DNA from: Utricularia gibba
Taxonomy: Eukaryota; Streptophyta; Magnoliopsida; Lamiales; Lentibulariaceae
Assembly (NCBI GenBank): GCA_002189035.1
Contig: NEEC01000004.1
Coordinates: forward strand, 186,001-250,000
DNA: 64,000 bases
Direction: 5' to 3'
Below, in pieces: positions 10,529 through 23,800 of the stretch. Within the stretch, counting starts at the first letter, position 1. Each line of letters starts with the position of its first letter. Under the pieces are notes generated by a model. That model worked only from the letters and a program-made list of their open reading frames with translations. It did no database searches and was not told the DNA's origin. Position numbers and translations under genes: made by a program.

Positions 10529-13500
10529 ATGGGGGAGAGGAGGGGAAGTGGTAATCGCTGGAGCTGGGATGTTCCAGGCTTCGAACCCAGAAAATTGTCG
10601 GAGGACCGCGATGATTATGGTAAGGCATACGTGCTACCGCCGGCGTCGCGGCGCTATTCAATGCCCGTATCTTCACTTTCCGAGCTTCCCAAGCATTCTC
10701 TGAAATCCAAGCTCACTGGGCTCAAGGACAAACTCAAGGTTTCCTTTTTTTACGGTTTGCTTATAAATCTGACATGACTGCGATGTTTGTAGACTTACTG
10801 GGGGGAGGGAGGGGGGATCGATTCTACCTTGACTGTTCATGCAAGATGCGGAACTCTAGTGTCTGATTAGCTTACGCAAATATTTTGAGTTGTTTTTTAC
10901 AGGTTTCAAAAATGTTCTAGAAATTGGTAATTCCGATGTATGGTTTTGCAGTCTACGGGTTTATTGCCCAATGTGATGAGTGCTGTATTTTTTTTTTTTT
11001 TTTTTTGACAGCTTATACGAGAAGATAACCTGCTATTGAAACAAGAAGCTTTGGAACTTCAAGAATATTCTAGCGCAAAACTTGATCGAGTGACTCGCTA
11101 TTTAGGTGTCCTTGCTGAGAAGTCTCGTGAGTTGGGTAAATTCCTTGGCTTTTGGATGAAAACACGGCTTTTAAAATCATCCATAAATTTCTAGTTTCAA
11201 GGAGTACTTAGTTAGTGTCTCTACTTCTTCCAGAACTCTGTGTTGGTCCTCATGCCATTTTTCAGAACTAGCATAAAATTTGCCGCTTTTTTGAGTTTTC
11301 AGATAAGGAATATTGACCAATATGTATTTTTGTATGAAACGAAATTGCAGATGAGGCTGTAATTGAATCGGAAGTTAGATTATCTCCTCTGATATTTGAG
11401 AAGGAAAAGCTATTCAATGATTTGTTGACTGCTGAAGGTGTGTTTTTTTTATCAAGCTTTTCTCCAGTCCCACGGAATACACATTCCACATAAAAAACTG
11501 CCTGTTTATCATCGCATGTATATGGACCTGAAACATTGCAGGAAATGTGAAGGTGTTCTGTCGCGTAAGGCCTCTTTTTGAAGATGAAGGGCCATCCATT
11601 GTTGAATTTCCTGATAATTTTACACTTCAAATAAATACTGGAGATAGTAGTCTTTCAAATCCAAAAAAGAATTTTGAGTTTGACAAGGTTTATGGGCCTC
11701 ATGTTGGACAAGGTAGAGCCTGTGAAGTATGCATATTATGGCATACTGTACTAATTTATGGACATTTTCTGTGCAGCTGACCTGTTTGCTGATATTCAGC
11801 CTTTTGTGCAATCCGCGTTTGATGGACTCAACGTGTCAATATTTGCATATGGGCAAACCGGCTCGGGGAAAACACATACTATGGTGTGTTTCTATGTCGG
11901 GAAGCCTTTCAATAATTTTGTTATTGATTCTCTTCCCTCCTTCTTTGGGACATTTAACGTGTGTTGTAAATATGCATATTTCATTCTTGCATGTATTGAT
12001 GACATACAATCTGTACCGCTACTTTTCCTTTCCCATCTTTCAATCGACAAGTTGCCCACCAAGAGTGAAGCTAGGTGCAAAATTGTCAGAAATTGTATTA
12101 TTTAGTGAGATGATTAGCTGCATTTATAATAAATTTTCATTTTCCTGCAGGAAGGATCTAGCACTGATCGTGGCATGTATTATCGTTCTATTGAGGAGCT
12201 TTTTGATCTGTATAACTCAAATGCAACTTCGACTTCTCAATATCAGTTTTATGTTTCTGTTCTTCAGCTGTCCAATGAACAGGTATCTTTTTCTAATTAT
12301 CCTCTTGGATCCTTATGCTTATTTATTCCACCCTATTAGCTTATATTTTCTGAGATTATTATCCAATGTGGAATCCCGTTTATACTTTTGCAGATAACAG
12401 ATTTGCTCATGGAATCTGGGAATAATCTGACCAAGATAAATGTTGGGTCTTTTGACCTAAGCATAGATATTTTCCAGGAAAAGGTTGAGAATCCTGTAGA
12501 GTTTACCAAAGTTCTCAAAAGAGTATTTCAGAGTCAAAAATTTGATGTGTTAAAGCTCAAGACCTCGCATCTGTATGATTTATGGCCACATCCCTATCTT
12601 TAGCCATGTAGTCTGTTTTTGTTCTCTGTTAACTCACAATCATTAAATTTCTGTATGATGTGTAGGATTGTAATGTTCCACATATACTATAAGAACTTGA
12701 TGACTGGTGATAACACTTATAGCAAGCTTTGTCTAGTTGATTTATCTGGAAGTGAAGCCATAAATGAAAACGAGGAAGGTGACAATAATGCAATGGAATT
12801 GCTGCATGCCTTGAAATCTCTGTCAGCGTAAGTTGAAGTTATTGAATTCTAGCACTCCAGCTACGATGTTATTTTTGTTCTTTTACGTGAACAAGATCGT
12901 CATAGCAATCATTTACACTACTTTGATTATCTTCCTTCAGCTATCCTGTGTGTAAATCATGCAGGCTGGGTGATGTCTTGGCATGCATAATTTCTAAGAA
13001 GGATGATATTCCATACAAACGCTCGCTGCTGACAAAACTTCTTGCAGATTCTATTGGTATCTATGTTTTATAGCTTTTATTCCTTTTTTAATGCTTCTTT
13101 TCAGTGTCAATGATTCCTGAATCTTTAGTGACTATACCATGTTATGTGCAAGTGTACATGGCTATAGCTACACTATTTTCCGCTTGAATGTAGTGTATAC
13201 ATAGTATGAAAACTATTTTTCAAGGTTAGGCTGTCATATAAATTACTCTTTGATTCTCATGTTTATATGCCTAACTCTGCTAGGTGGAAGCTCCAAAACT
13301 TTGATGCTTGTCAACATCTGTCCAAGCGTGAAAAGTTCACAAGAGAGCTTATCTTCACTTAATTTCTCTACCAGAGCACGGAACACTGTTTTTAGCATTG
13401 GGACTCGGGGTACAATTAAGAAATGGAAAGATATTGTAAGTATGCTGGGCTTCTTTAGCAGGAGTGAGAATAGACTGCAGTAACCATGATCTTTCTTCAT

Positions 13501-16500
13501 ACACTGTCTCCGTGAAGTTTTCAATTAAGTTTATCACATGACAAATAAACGTTTAACTATATATGATCCCATTACTGGATGAGCGTTTTTCAAGAATTTT
13601 CTAAATTGCTGTTTCTACGTTCATTTTAGGCCAATGATGCAAGGAAAGAATTGCTCGAAAAAGAGAAGGAAGTCAGTGACTTGAAGTTGGAAAATTTGGC
13701 AATAAAGCAAGAGTTAAAAAATGCAAATGATCAATGTGTTTTGCTCTTCAATGAAGCTCAGAAAGCCTGGAAAGTTTCATCTACTCTGCAGTCGGAATTG
13801 AAGGTTTGTGTGCTTGTTAACTTTCCATTTTCCAGTCTTTTTGCGTTTGTTTGCTAATATGGAGAAAACAGTAAGGATAATTTTTTCGGGTGTTGAATTC
13901 ATTATTTCATTAATGAGATGTCCATTTAGGATAATGTTTATGGGTGATTAAGTTTATACGATTCTAAATTTTATATGCATTGGCATTATTTCCTCGAATT
14001 GTGTCCATACCTGAGTTGTTGAGTCTTGTTCTCATGTGTTTCAAGTCAGAGCAAATGTCACTTGTTGATAAGCACAAGATAGAGAAGGAGCAAAATGTGC
14101 AACTACAAAGCCAAATTGCTCAATTACTGCAGATCGAGCAGGAACAGAAATTGCAAATTGAACAGAAAGATTCAACCATTTCGATGCTACAGGTATTCCT
14201 GATAATGCTTTTTTTGCTGGGGTGTCTGTTATCTTGTGCAGCCACGAGCTTGATGAATGCAAATTATTATGCACATCTTTTCTAATCTATATATTTTTCC
14301 CATAATTATTTTTACCTCATCTTAGGCCAAGCTGAAGAATGTGGAATCCCAATTAAGTGAATCTCGTCAATCTAATGAGACTAGGTCAACTGTCGGCGCT
14401 GTAACACAGACTACAAAAGATTCTACTGCCATGGCCATGCAGGATAGCATTGCTACTGCTGCAGTAACAAAGAAACTTGAAGATGAACTCAAGAAAAGGG
14501 ATGCACTTATTGAGGTACTTTGATGCGAGTGACATTTCTGGGTCATCGGATAGAGTACACTGTGCCTTCGAAACATTTCTGCGTTTTGTGTTTTTTACCA
14601 GGAGTTAATATTTGTTTTCTTTAACGTTGTATCATGGTTAAAGGCCATGACATTGAGCTTTTCGTGCAGAGGTTACATGAAGAGAACGAGAAACTTTTTG
14701 ACAGATTGACTGAAAAAGCTTCTTCTGCTGGGTCCCCGCAGGTCATCATTTCTTCTATTACAACTTTAGTCATAAGCCATATTATTACATTCTTTTAATT
14801 GTTTGTTGCCTTTAGGTGTCCAGTCCTTCACCAGCAGGACTACCCACCCAGTATCGTGACCCTGGCAAGTGAGTTTCCTTTCCAGAGCAACTATTCTAAT
14901 TATGTTTAGATTTTCATCCTTTTTTGCATGCGTACAATTGCTGCTTCTTAATATGTCATCACATGAATGATAGCACGAATGCCAAAGGACAAGCCGGTAA
15001 TGTTCCCGCCTCGCCAGCTGCATCTGAAAAGGCTGGTGCTTTGGTTAAATCTGGAAATGATAAAATAAGAACCCCAGCTGGTGAGTATCTCACATCTGCT
15101 CTTAGTGAGTTTGATCCTGATCAATACGACAGTCATGCTGCTATCTCGGATGGGGCCAACAAGCTTTTGATGCTGGTATTAGTTAATTATTGTGGTTAGC
15201 TTGACATCGTGATTAAGCACATGGTGTTTAGGGGGATGTTAGGACATTTTTTTAATTTCTCCTGGAAACTCATATTGCAGGTTTTGGCTGCTGTCATTAA
15301 GGCCGGTGCTTCTAGAGAGCATGAAATACTAGCTGAAATAAGAGATGCTGTTTTTGCCTTCATCCATAAAACGGAGCCAAAAAAAGTAATGGACACCATG
15401 CTTGTTTCTCGGGTCAGGATTCTCTACATACGTTCTTTGCTTGCTCGGTCACCGGAGTTGCAATCAATCAAGGTCAAACAATCTAATATTATCTAATAAA
15501 TATGCACAGTTATTGAAGTGGTTATCCTATTGTTAAAGGTACATCCTGTTGAGCGCTTTCTAGAGAAGCCTCATAGTGGGCGCAGTAGAGAGACAAGTCG
15601 GGGTAATAGCCCGGGAAGATCTCCTAGAAATTCATTGATTGAGGAGAATATTCAAGGTTTCATAGTAAATATAAAACAGGAAAGGAAGTCAAAGCTGTCA
15701 TCAGTCGTTATGAAAATGCGTGGAATTGATCAGGTGATTTGATGATATCTATACTTCCAATGGAACTTGAGAATCTCTTGGTGTATTTATTATTATAATC
15801 TTGAGCATTATAATTCCTTCGCTACACCATAATTTTGCAGGCACTCCATGCTGTAAATGCATATTTATATCATTTTTTATTGTGATGAAAAGTTGTTTAG
15901 AAGTCTACTTAAAAAATATTCAGGATACATGGAGGCATCACGTAACAGGGGGGAAACTGAGAGAAATAACTGAAGATGCAAAAATTTATGCAGTTGGAAA
16001 CAAGCATCTTGCAGCTCTCTTTGTTCATACTCCTGCTGGTGAGCTACAGCGTCAGATCAGAAACTGGCTGGCTGAGAACTATGATTTTCTTTCTGTTGCT
16101 GATGACTCTGTTGCGGGAGCAACTGGTCAATTAGAGCTTCTGTCCACTGCAATTATGGACGGCTGGATGGCTGGACTCGGAGCTGCCTATCCTCCTAGTA
16201 CTGATGCTCTTGGTCAGCTTTTGTCACAATATGCTCGACGAGTGTATACTTCACAATTGCAGCACTTGAAGGTTTGTTGTTATGGTGAAGTTGCCGGAGT
16301 TGAGAAAAGACTGTAAAACAACGTGGCTTCAGTAGATTTTCCTTAATGTATTCCATTTTACTGCCTTCCAGGATATTGCAGGTACTTTGGCAACCGAATC
16401 TGCTGAAGACCCTGCCCAAGTGTCTAAGCTACGATCGGCTCTTGAATCGGTAGACCACAAGAGAAGGAAGGTAGACGTCCTTCATGTAGAAGATTATGAT

Positions 16501-17429
16501 GACACTGGTTTCACAATGAGCTTTAATACATTCATGGTGCTCCTTGACTGGCACCTGTTCCGGTTGTTTTGACAGATTTTGCAGCAAATGAAAAGCGATG
16601 CAGTCATACTCAATTTGGAAGATGGTTCAGCTCCAATTCGAAATCCTTCTACAGCAGCTGAGGATGCAAGACTGGCATCATTGATCGCCCTGGATGGCAT
16701 ATTGAAGCAAGTCAAGGTGTGCTTTTTTGTAATTCTTTCCATATATTCTTATACGCAGGGAACCATAAATCTAGTTTCACTATTTCTTCATCAGGACTTG
16801 ATGAGACAGGCCTCTGTTAGTTCTCTCAGTAAGAATAGGAAAAGATCCATGCTTGCTTCTATTGATGAACTTTCAGAGCAAATGCCCTCTTTGCTTGACG
16901 TGGATCATCCATGTGCAACGAGACATATTGCTGAAGCTCGAACTCTTATTGAGGTATGCTTTGGAATGGTTTCTGTTTCATTATTAACTTTTCAAACCTC
17001 AAATCTTTTTACATGCAGACGGCACCCGAGGAGCCAGATTCAGCAAATGGGTTGAAGACTACCGGGGATGTGATACAGAGTGGTGAAACCGATGTTGCAC
17101 AGTGGAACGTTTTGCAGTTCAACACTGGATCAAGCTCCCCGTTCATCATCAAATGCGGGGCAAACTCAAGTTTTGAACTGGTCATCAAAGCTGATGCACG
17201 AGTACAAGAGCCAAAAGGGGGTGAGATCATTCGGGTCATTCCAAAACCATCACTTCTTGAGAGCCTGAACCTTGATGAGATCAAAGGTGTCTTCTCCGAA
17301 CTCCCTGAGGCTCTGAGTTTGCTTTCACTCGCCCGTACTGCAGACGGTACCCGTGCTCGATACTCTCGGCTGTATCGAACACTTGCAATGAGGGTGCCCG
17401 CCCTGAAAGACCTCTTGGGTGACCCTTGA
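10529..17429 (+). CDS. KAC1: KIN-14 kinesin of the KAC/KCA type (chloroplast movement kinesin)
   Basis: Twenty-three exons, starting 10529-10738, 11012-11126, 11351-11437, 11542-11712, 11777-11883, 12151-12282, 12394-12572, 12666-12827, 12965-13056, 13284-13435 and 13630-13803, and ending 17019-17429, join without a phase error to 1262 aa. The start [14 protein letters not shown] and the link [16 protein letters not shown] are hallmarks of Arabidopsis KAC1/KCA1 and KAC2/KCA2 (KIN-14A/B). The motor spans about 136-470, with the P-loop [11 protein letters not shown] at 220-230 and switch II DLSGSE at 359-364; switch I lacks the usual SSRSH and reads TSHL, as in the family. Coiled coils follow (470-660), then a long plant-specific C-terminus. 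KAC proteins act in actin-based chloroplast photorelocation and plasma-membrane anchoring, and KCA was found as a CDKA partner. Whether this is the KAC1 or KAC2 orthologue is not resolved. Confidence 0.95.
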
Positions 17430-17843
17430 GATTGATATTGTCTATTCCTTCCTGCTGAATCTTCGATCCCAACAGTGATCTTGGAAGAGGATCGTTTGTA
17501 TTTAATTCTTCTGTAATCATGATGCAGATACATCGACTTTCTGCTTTTTGTGATGTGATATATATACATGTTTGGTTTGTCTGTCCAGGTTTTTCAATAA
17601 GAGTGTTTGTACTACAAGAAGTACCAGAAAATCTGGTAATCTTCAGAAGTGCGTGGATTTGAAGGAAATATAAAGCATCATTGAATACATACACACGATG
17701 CAGATGATGATATCACATGATCTCTGTAAGGTCATCAACTACCAGAAACATGGAACGGTCCCAGCTCATGCAGCTTGACACTAGGAGTATTACATAAACA
17801 ACCCATAGAGTTCAACGCTCGTAACATGGAGACATCCCATGAA
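17430..17843. other. Convergent 3' UTRs
   Basis: Separates the kinesin stop codon from the stop of the proline-rich gene on the opposite strand. Overlapping ORFs here have no family features, and the stretch probably holds both 3' untranslated regions. Confidence 0.6.
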
Positions 17844-18236
17844 CTAGTTTGAAGGTGGAGTTTGGGAGAAGGGAAGTACAGGTATAGTAGCTGGAAGCGT
17901 TGGAATAACTGGGATCTTCGGCAGTGAAGGGATGACGTTCGCTGGAAAAATAGAAGTCGATGGTAGTGGAGGCAGAGCGGCTGCTGATGGAATAGCAGGA
18001 AGTTTGGGAAGAAATTGGCCAAATGGTAATGGTGGTAAAGCAAATGCTGGGATGGTTGGAAGTGATGGATTCTGTAGAGTCGGTAGTGTGATTGGAGGCA
18101 CCTTTGCTGCTCCTGGAAACCCCGGCAGGGTTTGCAGCAGGCTGCGAGCCGCCTGACTCGGTTGGATGCTTGAGAATGAGATGATCATCACAAACAGAGC
18201 GAAGACAAAGTGGAAGTTGGTGGTCGCAGCTGCCAT
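17844..18236 (-). CDS. Secreted proline/leucine-rich cell-wall-type protein
   Basis: Single-exon ORF of 130 aa from the ATG at 18236; the frame extends a little further upstream, but this Met begins a clear signal peptide (hydrophobic FVFALFVMIISF, then a likely cleavage near SQAARS). The mature part is built from short Pro-spaced repeats with patterns such as LPTLQNP, LPPLP, IPSLPKIPVIPTLP, with almost no charged residues. This resembles plant hydroxyproline-rich or PELPK-like wall proteins. Export to the apoplast and prolyl hydroxylation are inferred from that composition. A TATA box sits about 56-63 bases upstream, consistent with this start. No enzymatic domain is present. Confidence 0.8.
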   Translation of the reverse strand: MAAATTNFHFVFALFVMIISFSSIQPSQAARSLLQTLPGFPGAAKVPPITLPTLQNPSLPTIPAFALPPLPFGQFLPKLPAIPSAAALPPLPSTSIFPANVIPSLPKIPVIPTLPATIPVLPFSQTPPSN

Positions 18237-18291
18237 CCCTTGACACATCCAGTAGGGGGCTTCTTGCTGTCTATGATCAAGCAAAGGTATT

Positions 18292-18299
18292 TATTTATA
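18292..18299 (-). promoter_or_regulatory. TATA box of the proline-rich protein gene
   Basis: Reads TATAAATA on the minus strand, 56 bases upstream of the start codon at 18236, leaving a short 5' UTR. Confidence 0.65.
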
Positions 18300-18454
18300 G
18301 ATTGAAGTGATAGAAAGCTTCTTCTTGTTAGCTGAAATACAGGTTGGGTAAGTAGGAAGAAGGTTGAGTGGGTGAACTTCCACAGAACCTCTGGAAAGAT
18401 AATAAGAAGCTTCTATGATCCATAGAGAAAGGGAACAGGAAGTAGTCATAATGC

Positions 18455-19271
18455 CTAAGATGGAAAGTGACGAATGCGCTTTCTGACAGGCAAAGCTTGG
18501 CCGGACTTCTCCATGACTGGTTTCAGAGCGTTTCCCAGCCTCGCGACGCCTGCATCGTCATCGGCTTGCAGTTGAACCCACAAGACGCTCATTGTCCTTC
18601 CACCTAATGTTGACATTTCTGCTCTCATCACCCTCGCTTCCGTTGACTTTAATACTTGCACCAAGTCCAGCATAATTTCTGGCCTGTCTTCACAGCACAA
18701 TGTTGCTTTAACAAGCCCGGAGGTTTCACAGTGGCAGACTACAAGCTCGTCTGTTTCTCCAGGGAAGTAGAAGTTCAATGTTGCTTCTTTTGATAGTTGA
18801 GCTGCTGCCTTTTGAAGCTCTCTCACTCTCCGTACTGCTTCTCCCAAAAGTGAAGCTTTGTCTGTCTGAGAATTGCAATTTCATACCATGTTACTGTTCC
18901 ATTTGAAGAATGACCCGATCAAAGTACACTTTTCAGAAAAATCATGTCTTGGGATGCACTACCTTGATTACATTGGGAAGAATGGATTTGAGGGTGGCGA
19001 TGTGGCTGTTAATTCGCTTTCTCCGGTGCCTTTCGGCTTCCTTATGGCTATTGCTGCTCGCCGAAGTTTCGACCATCACTCCTGGGTAGAAGCTTCTATG
19101 TTCGATTTTGCAACCATGTGAAGACATCTTCTCCTCTTCAACTGCAGACAATGAAAGAACTCATCCAGAGAGCACAATCCAAGCACTCTATCTGTAGGCA
19201 GGTGCAGGAGAGAAGAGATTTTGCTTACCTTCAAGCTTAGGAGCAGAGGGGGTGGGGATGATGAATGACAT
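18455..19271 (-). CDS. bHLH transcription factor, bHLH30/106/107-like
   Basis: Three exons read leftward (19271-19229, 19141-18963, 18865-18455) close in frame to 210 aa. The basic helix-loop-helix is split by the second intron: SHKEAERHRRKRINSHIATL carries the His/Glu/Arg DNA-contact residues, and helix 2 continues TDKASLLGEAVRRVRELQ after the splice. The C-terminal half (VKATLCCEDRPEIMLDLVQVLKS and following) is an ACT-like dimerisation fold common to this clade. These nuclear factors bind E-box DNA as dimers. The first exon encodes only 14 residues (MSFIIPTPSAPKLE) and is supported by exact phase closure with the second. Starting instead at the second-exon ATG 19127 would give a slightly shorter protein. 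Clade assignment is from memory of the basic region. Confidence 0.87.
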
Positions 19272-20870
19272 TGTAAGAGCAGATTGTCAAGACATGTTGG
19301 CGAGATGAAGTTGCAGAAGGGGAACATGAAATTCTGTCTTATTTCAATGGTGAAAGACCACTTCTCAGAAAATGACCAGTGTTTTTCACATCCTTTCTCT
19401 CCTTCTTTCGAAGGAGAATAAGACAACACAATCATCAAACATCAGGATCAAATACCAAGATGCAAAGTGAACTGCTGAGTACAGATCATACGAAACATCT
19501 TTATTGCTTCAAATCCATGTTTTTTCCAATAAATCCAAATGAAGAAAAGTTGAAGCCCGACAAAGAATGGACCCAGTACTGTTTGCTGCAAGGGATGGAT
19601 GGCTGCTTTTTGAGTGGAGGTAAAGAATTTCAAAACCGCCATGATTTTGCGGCGCAGATGGAGATACTCGCTGCAGTTTTCTGTAAAATAATAGAAAGAC
19701 ATTAATAGAGGATGAGACAAAAGAAAAAGAAACAAACAGATCATTGAAAAACGAAGGAATTTTCCTCATCTTTTCACAGTCGCCACTCGTTTTAGCTCCT
19801 TTTCACCCATCACCATTACTTAGACCAATGAATGAATGTCTTGTCTTTGGAGTTGGAGTTTAAAATTGTGTAATTGCATTAATTGTCCAAATACACTGAA
19901 AAACTATCTCCAGCTTCTGTTTGTTCGTTCATTTGAAGTAGATGCATGATCGCCGCTCTGCGCTGATGATGCAGAAGAATTTGCAAAGGGAACCCATAAA
20001 TCATATCCAGTTTCTTCTCCATTGTCTTTACGAACTTCCAAAGGCATGAAACCTGGACATCAACAACAGCTTGAGGTGGCGGAAGAACTCCAGTCGCCGC
20101 CAAGCACATCACTCTTTGCACTTTTCATTCGAACACCTCACGCCGCATACCTCAAAACCATTTCGTACACGAAAATAGTAGCAAGAAGGGTAGGATGTCC
20201 TTTCAATTATCGGTTTCTTTAACCCCTGACAAACTCCTCATCGAACATAGCATTCTTGATGGGATTCGAAAAAACTGGCAACGCCTCCGCGACCAAGAAA
20301 GATACCTCCGACGGATGTGGGCTTCGAATCTAGACTTAATAAGGGAAGAATCAGACTCGAAATACGGAGATTCAAGGTCGTGTAATAGTCGTTTCTGGGT
20401 AGAGGAGATGCTGGGGCGTAGAGCACAGAACCTATTGCCTGAATCTGAGCCGAGATGACTATCTGGGTTACTTCAGAATCTCCGGTCGGTGACCCTACTC
20501 ATGGCACTCGGCGAAGTTCCTTTGGCAGAGAGAGTACTCACCGCGTTAAGAAACCAGTTTGGTTGTTGGGTTCTCACTATTCATTGAACCTCCCGGAGGA
20601 ATACCTGATACATAAATCCCGGCGGTTGGAGGGAAAAATGCATATGTATATGCATATACACATGAAAGACTTTTTTTTCCTTTCTTACCGAATGAGGCAG
20701 TTGGCATACACAGGAGGATCGGAATGTCTGTCTGACCTCCATTTGAGTAATAACGAATTGAATGATTGGAAGAAAATTGTTGCTGTTTGGCCCATACATG
20801 GACAAGTGTAAGCCATGAGAACTGGCCTTTGATGGATTCATTGTTCTTCCCTTTAACTGTGATGATGTGG
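19272..20870. other. Spacer with an unresolved minus-strand candidate gene
   Basis: Between the bHLH gene and the large gene ending at 20871. On the minus strand there are open frames at about 20460-20200 (containing ESPYFESDSSLIKSRFEAHIRR) and 20121-19879 (containing LPPPQAVVDVQ and FVKTMEKKLDMIYGF). A donor AG|GTATCT near 20315 could link them, but the acceptor (TGCAAAG at 20114) is weak and the alternative frame through the second block also looks coding-like. I recognise no family and cannot close a model. The rest looks like leader and terminator sequence of the neighbours. Confidence 0.35.
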
Positions 20871-23800
20871 TTAGTAGTAGTACTTGTCTTTGTGGCTCGT
20901 GGCGTCTTTACACAGCATCGAACGAACCTCGAGGATGCAGCGTGGTAGCTCAAGATCCTTCTCCTGCAATGCATTGCCCACCAAACGCTGCATCTGGGAA
21001 GCGAAGATGTCATTGAGCACCTGGAAAGACATACAAAAATGGGCTTCAGAGCTTGCTTCTTTTTCATGTTGCCTCAATGGCTTGTTTGCCCGACTTACGG
21101 TGACTGCCACTCGTGCGGCTTTGTACCATGACTGGTTCTCCTTTCTGTCCTCGAGGAACTTCATCATATCCTGCCATCAAGAGTTCGTTTGTTATTGATA
21201 ATGAGCGGCAGGGTTAGAAATAGAAGCTAAATCATTTCTAAAAATGCTTCCTTTCAGCAGATACCTGACCCATTCTGCCCCAAAAACTACGGCATACGAA
21301 TATAAACACTTGGGTGTTAAGAGTGGCATGCAGTTGATCAATGGTTTTGGTGAGCATATCCTTCAGAGGTTGCATCCGATGGCGTATATCGGATTCCAGC
21401 CCGTTCTCCTTGGAGTCTTGAATGATCTTCTTTAGCTTTGTGGCGTTGTGCAGCTTCGTCTGCATGTAATAAATAACAATGGTGAGGGATGAAAAAGGGA
21501 TTGAAGCAAAAGAATTCCCTTGTTGAATCCTGACTCACATTCTCCACTATTTTCTCCACAACTGATTGCACATAAGATCTGAACTTGGATCTGATCATCA
21601 CAGTTACTTCACCGAGGCATTCTCCAGGGCCCATGTTCCCAGATTCCGGCATGCACGAACACCATGACTTCAACTGGGATTCTATCGGAGGTTGAAGCGT
21701 ATCAAGCATCCTCGTCATTGAATTCAAAAGAACTCCCAACTGGGAAAAAGAAGCCATCAATTTGATGCAGTGAATGTGTTTTTTTACGGAAAAATGAATT
21801 GTACCTCGACAGAGACAGTGTACATGGGAGCGTTCCCCTTGGTTAACTTCTGCATATACTTCAGGCCGAGTTTCATGGGCTTGGGATTCTCCTTCAATGG
21901 CGACAAAACATCCACAAATTGTCTCTCCAACCTCTCCATCATAGCCTTCTCTACATCGGCGATCGCCTTTCAACCACAAGTAGAGCTGATTAATCTTAGC
22001 TGAAGAACACCACACAGAGCGGAGGAGGCTGCATACCTTCTCCAATGGAAATGTATATTCTGGCCAACGGCTGATTATCACATCATAATCCATGAGTGTC
22101 TCCCTTAACCGGCCATAGATTTCATTGATGAAAGAAGTAGCAGAGAATTGTGCTGCCATGCTAGCACCTTTTACCTGGTAATGTCAATCGCCATAAAGGT
22201 TCTCCGCACATATGGAAAACTGTGAACTTCTGATCAATGTTATTACCTTGTCGACCTTGCAAAGTTCGAGTAACGCTAGCCGTCTTTCTTGAATCCAACG
22301 TGCTATATACACATGGAACAACTCTTTTGCATCAACCCCTCCTTTTATGCTGAAAGGATTTACAGAATGAGATGCGCTCTATAATCAGGCAAGGACAAGC
22401 CAATTCCAAGCACTAAGAAAGTATTCAAAGCAAGTATCTTTCAAACCTGATACCCCACAAAGAAAGATCTCTCTGAAAGTCAGCAGTAGCCATGATCAGT
22501 TCAACTACTGGTGGCGTGGGTCCATGAGGTGGGCATGCGACAAGAAATGCCCGTAGTCTGCTAAACAATTCTGTACAATATATAGAGGAAGACAGATTTG
22601 GAAGATCGATGAAGCTGCACAAAAAATAGGAGATAACAGAAAGTGAGGAAATATTCAGCAGGTCCCTGGATTTGAAATCAGTATCATGAAACACCCCAGA
22701 TTACCTAGGAAGAATATTCTGGTTGTGGATTTCAATGTCGGTCGAAATTTCGTTTCTGATATTCAGACAAAGAGTCTTCATCTTCCTGTAAGCCATTGAA
22801 AGGGCTGCTGGATTCATCATTACGTTGTCAGTGTTGTTGGGTGCATACTCATCTGTTTCAGACAAGTGCCTTCTAGACCTCTTTTTTGTAGCATTCTACA
22901 CAAAAGCAGAAAGCACAAATATGATCATGGCCTCAGATAGCCAATGGCGTACAGAATTGGCACCATGTTCATTATAAGAATTTCTGACCTGAAAACATTT
23001 GCTTAACCTTGACTGCACGTCTGCCGAAAGTATGTCATGCAGAAGCTCGTAAAGTTTCAAAGCAGATGCAAGGGCAGGTGCTGCTTTCCCAGAAGCAGGT
23101 GCAAACTCTTCAACAATTCCCGAGGGTGATGATTCATCAAGGGACTTGTAATTCTCAAACACTAAAGTATGTATCTTGTCAATCTCATTGCAAATTTCTC
23201 CCAGAATACGAGCCTATTGTTTCAAAAGAGACCTATAAGTCAGTCATATCCAATCAAAAACTCAATTGTCATAGTCTTTACCAACCTCTTGATGACTCAG
23301 AGTGTTCTTATTTTTGCCCTTGATTATCACAGGCTGAAGCAAATCATTCACTAAATTTAGACAATCCGACGTTGGAGTAGCAACATCCATAACGTACGAA
23401 AGATATCTGTAAAGAAAAAGTTATATTGGATTCCAATATTCAAGACAGGGGCACAAGCAGAACAATGCTAAGAGCTCTTCAACAAGATAGAGATATGAAG
23501 TGTGTCTATGCAACAAGCATGTTGGACACAAACAAGAAATGGCCGTCTAGGTTAGCCAAGAGATGGCTATCGGTTCAAGAACATAAGTTTGATAAGCTCC
23601 AGTTGAAAAAGAACATGGTATAAATACCTCAGTTTCGTGTATGCATCAGAAACTCCATAGTAAGATGCAAACTCAGCCGTCAACCACTTCCAAGAACCAT
23701 GCAGTGACAAGTTTCTCTGCCGGAACTGTTGGATTTTCATTGCAGCCTCCAACACGCAGTCATAGGCAATGGTTTCAGCCACGGGTGTACACTGTTATAT

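Noticed and set aside
20195-20458. 87-codon plus-strand ORF
   Set aside because: Amphipathic-looking but with no homologue that I recognise, and it lies antisense to stronger minus-strand coding signals.
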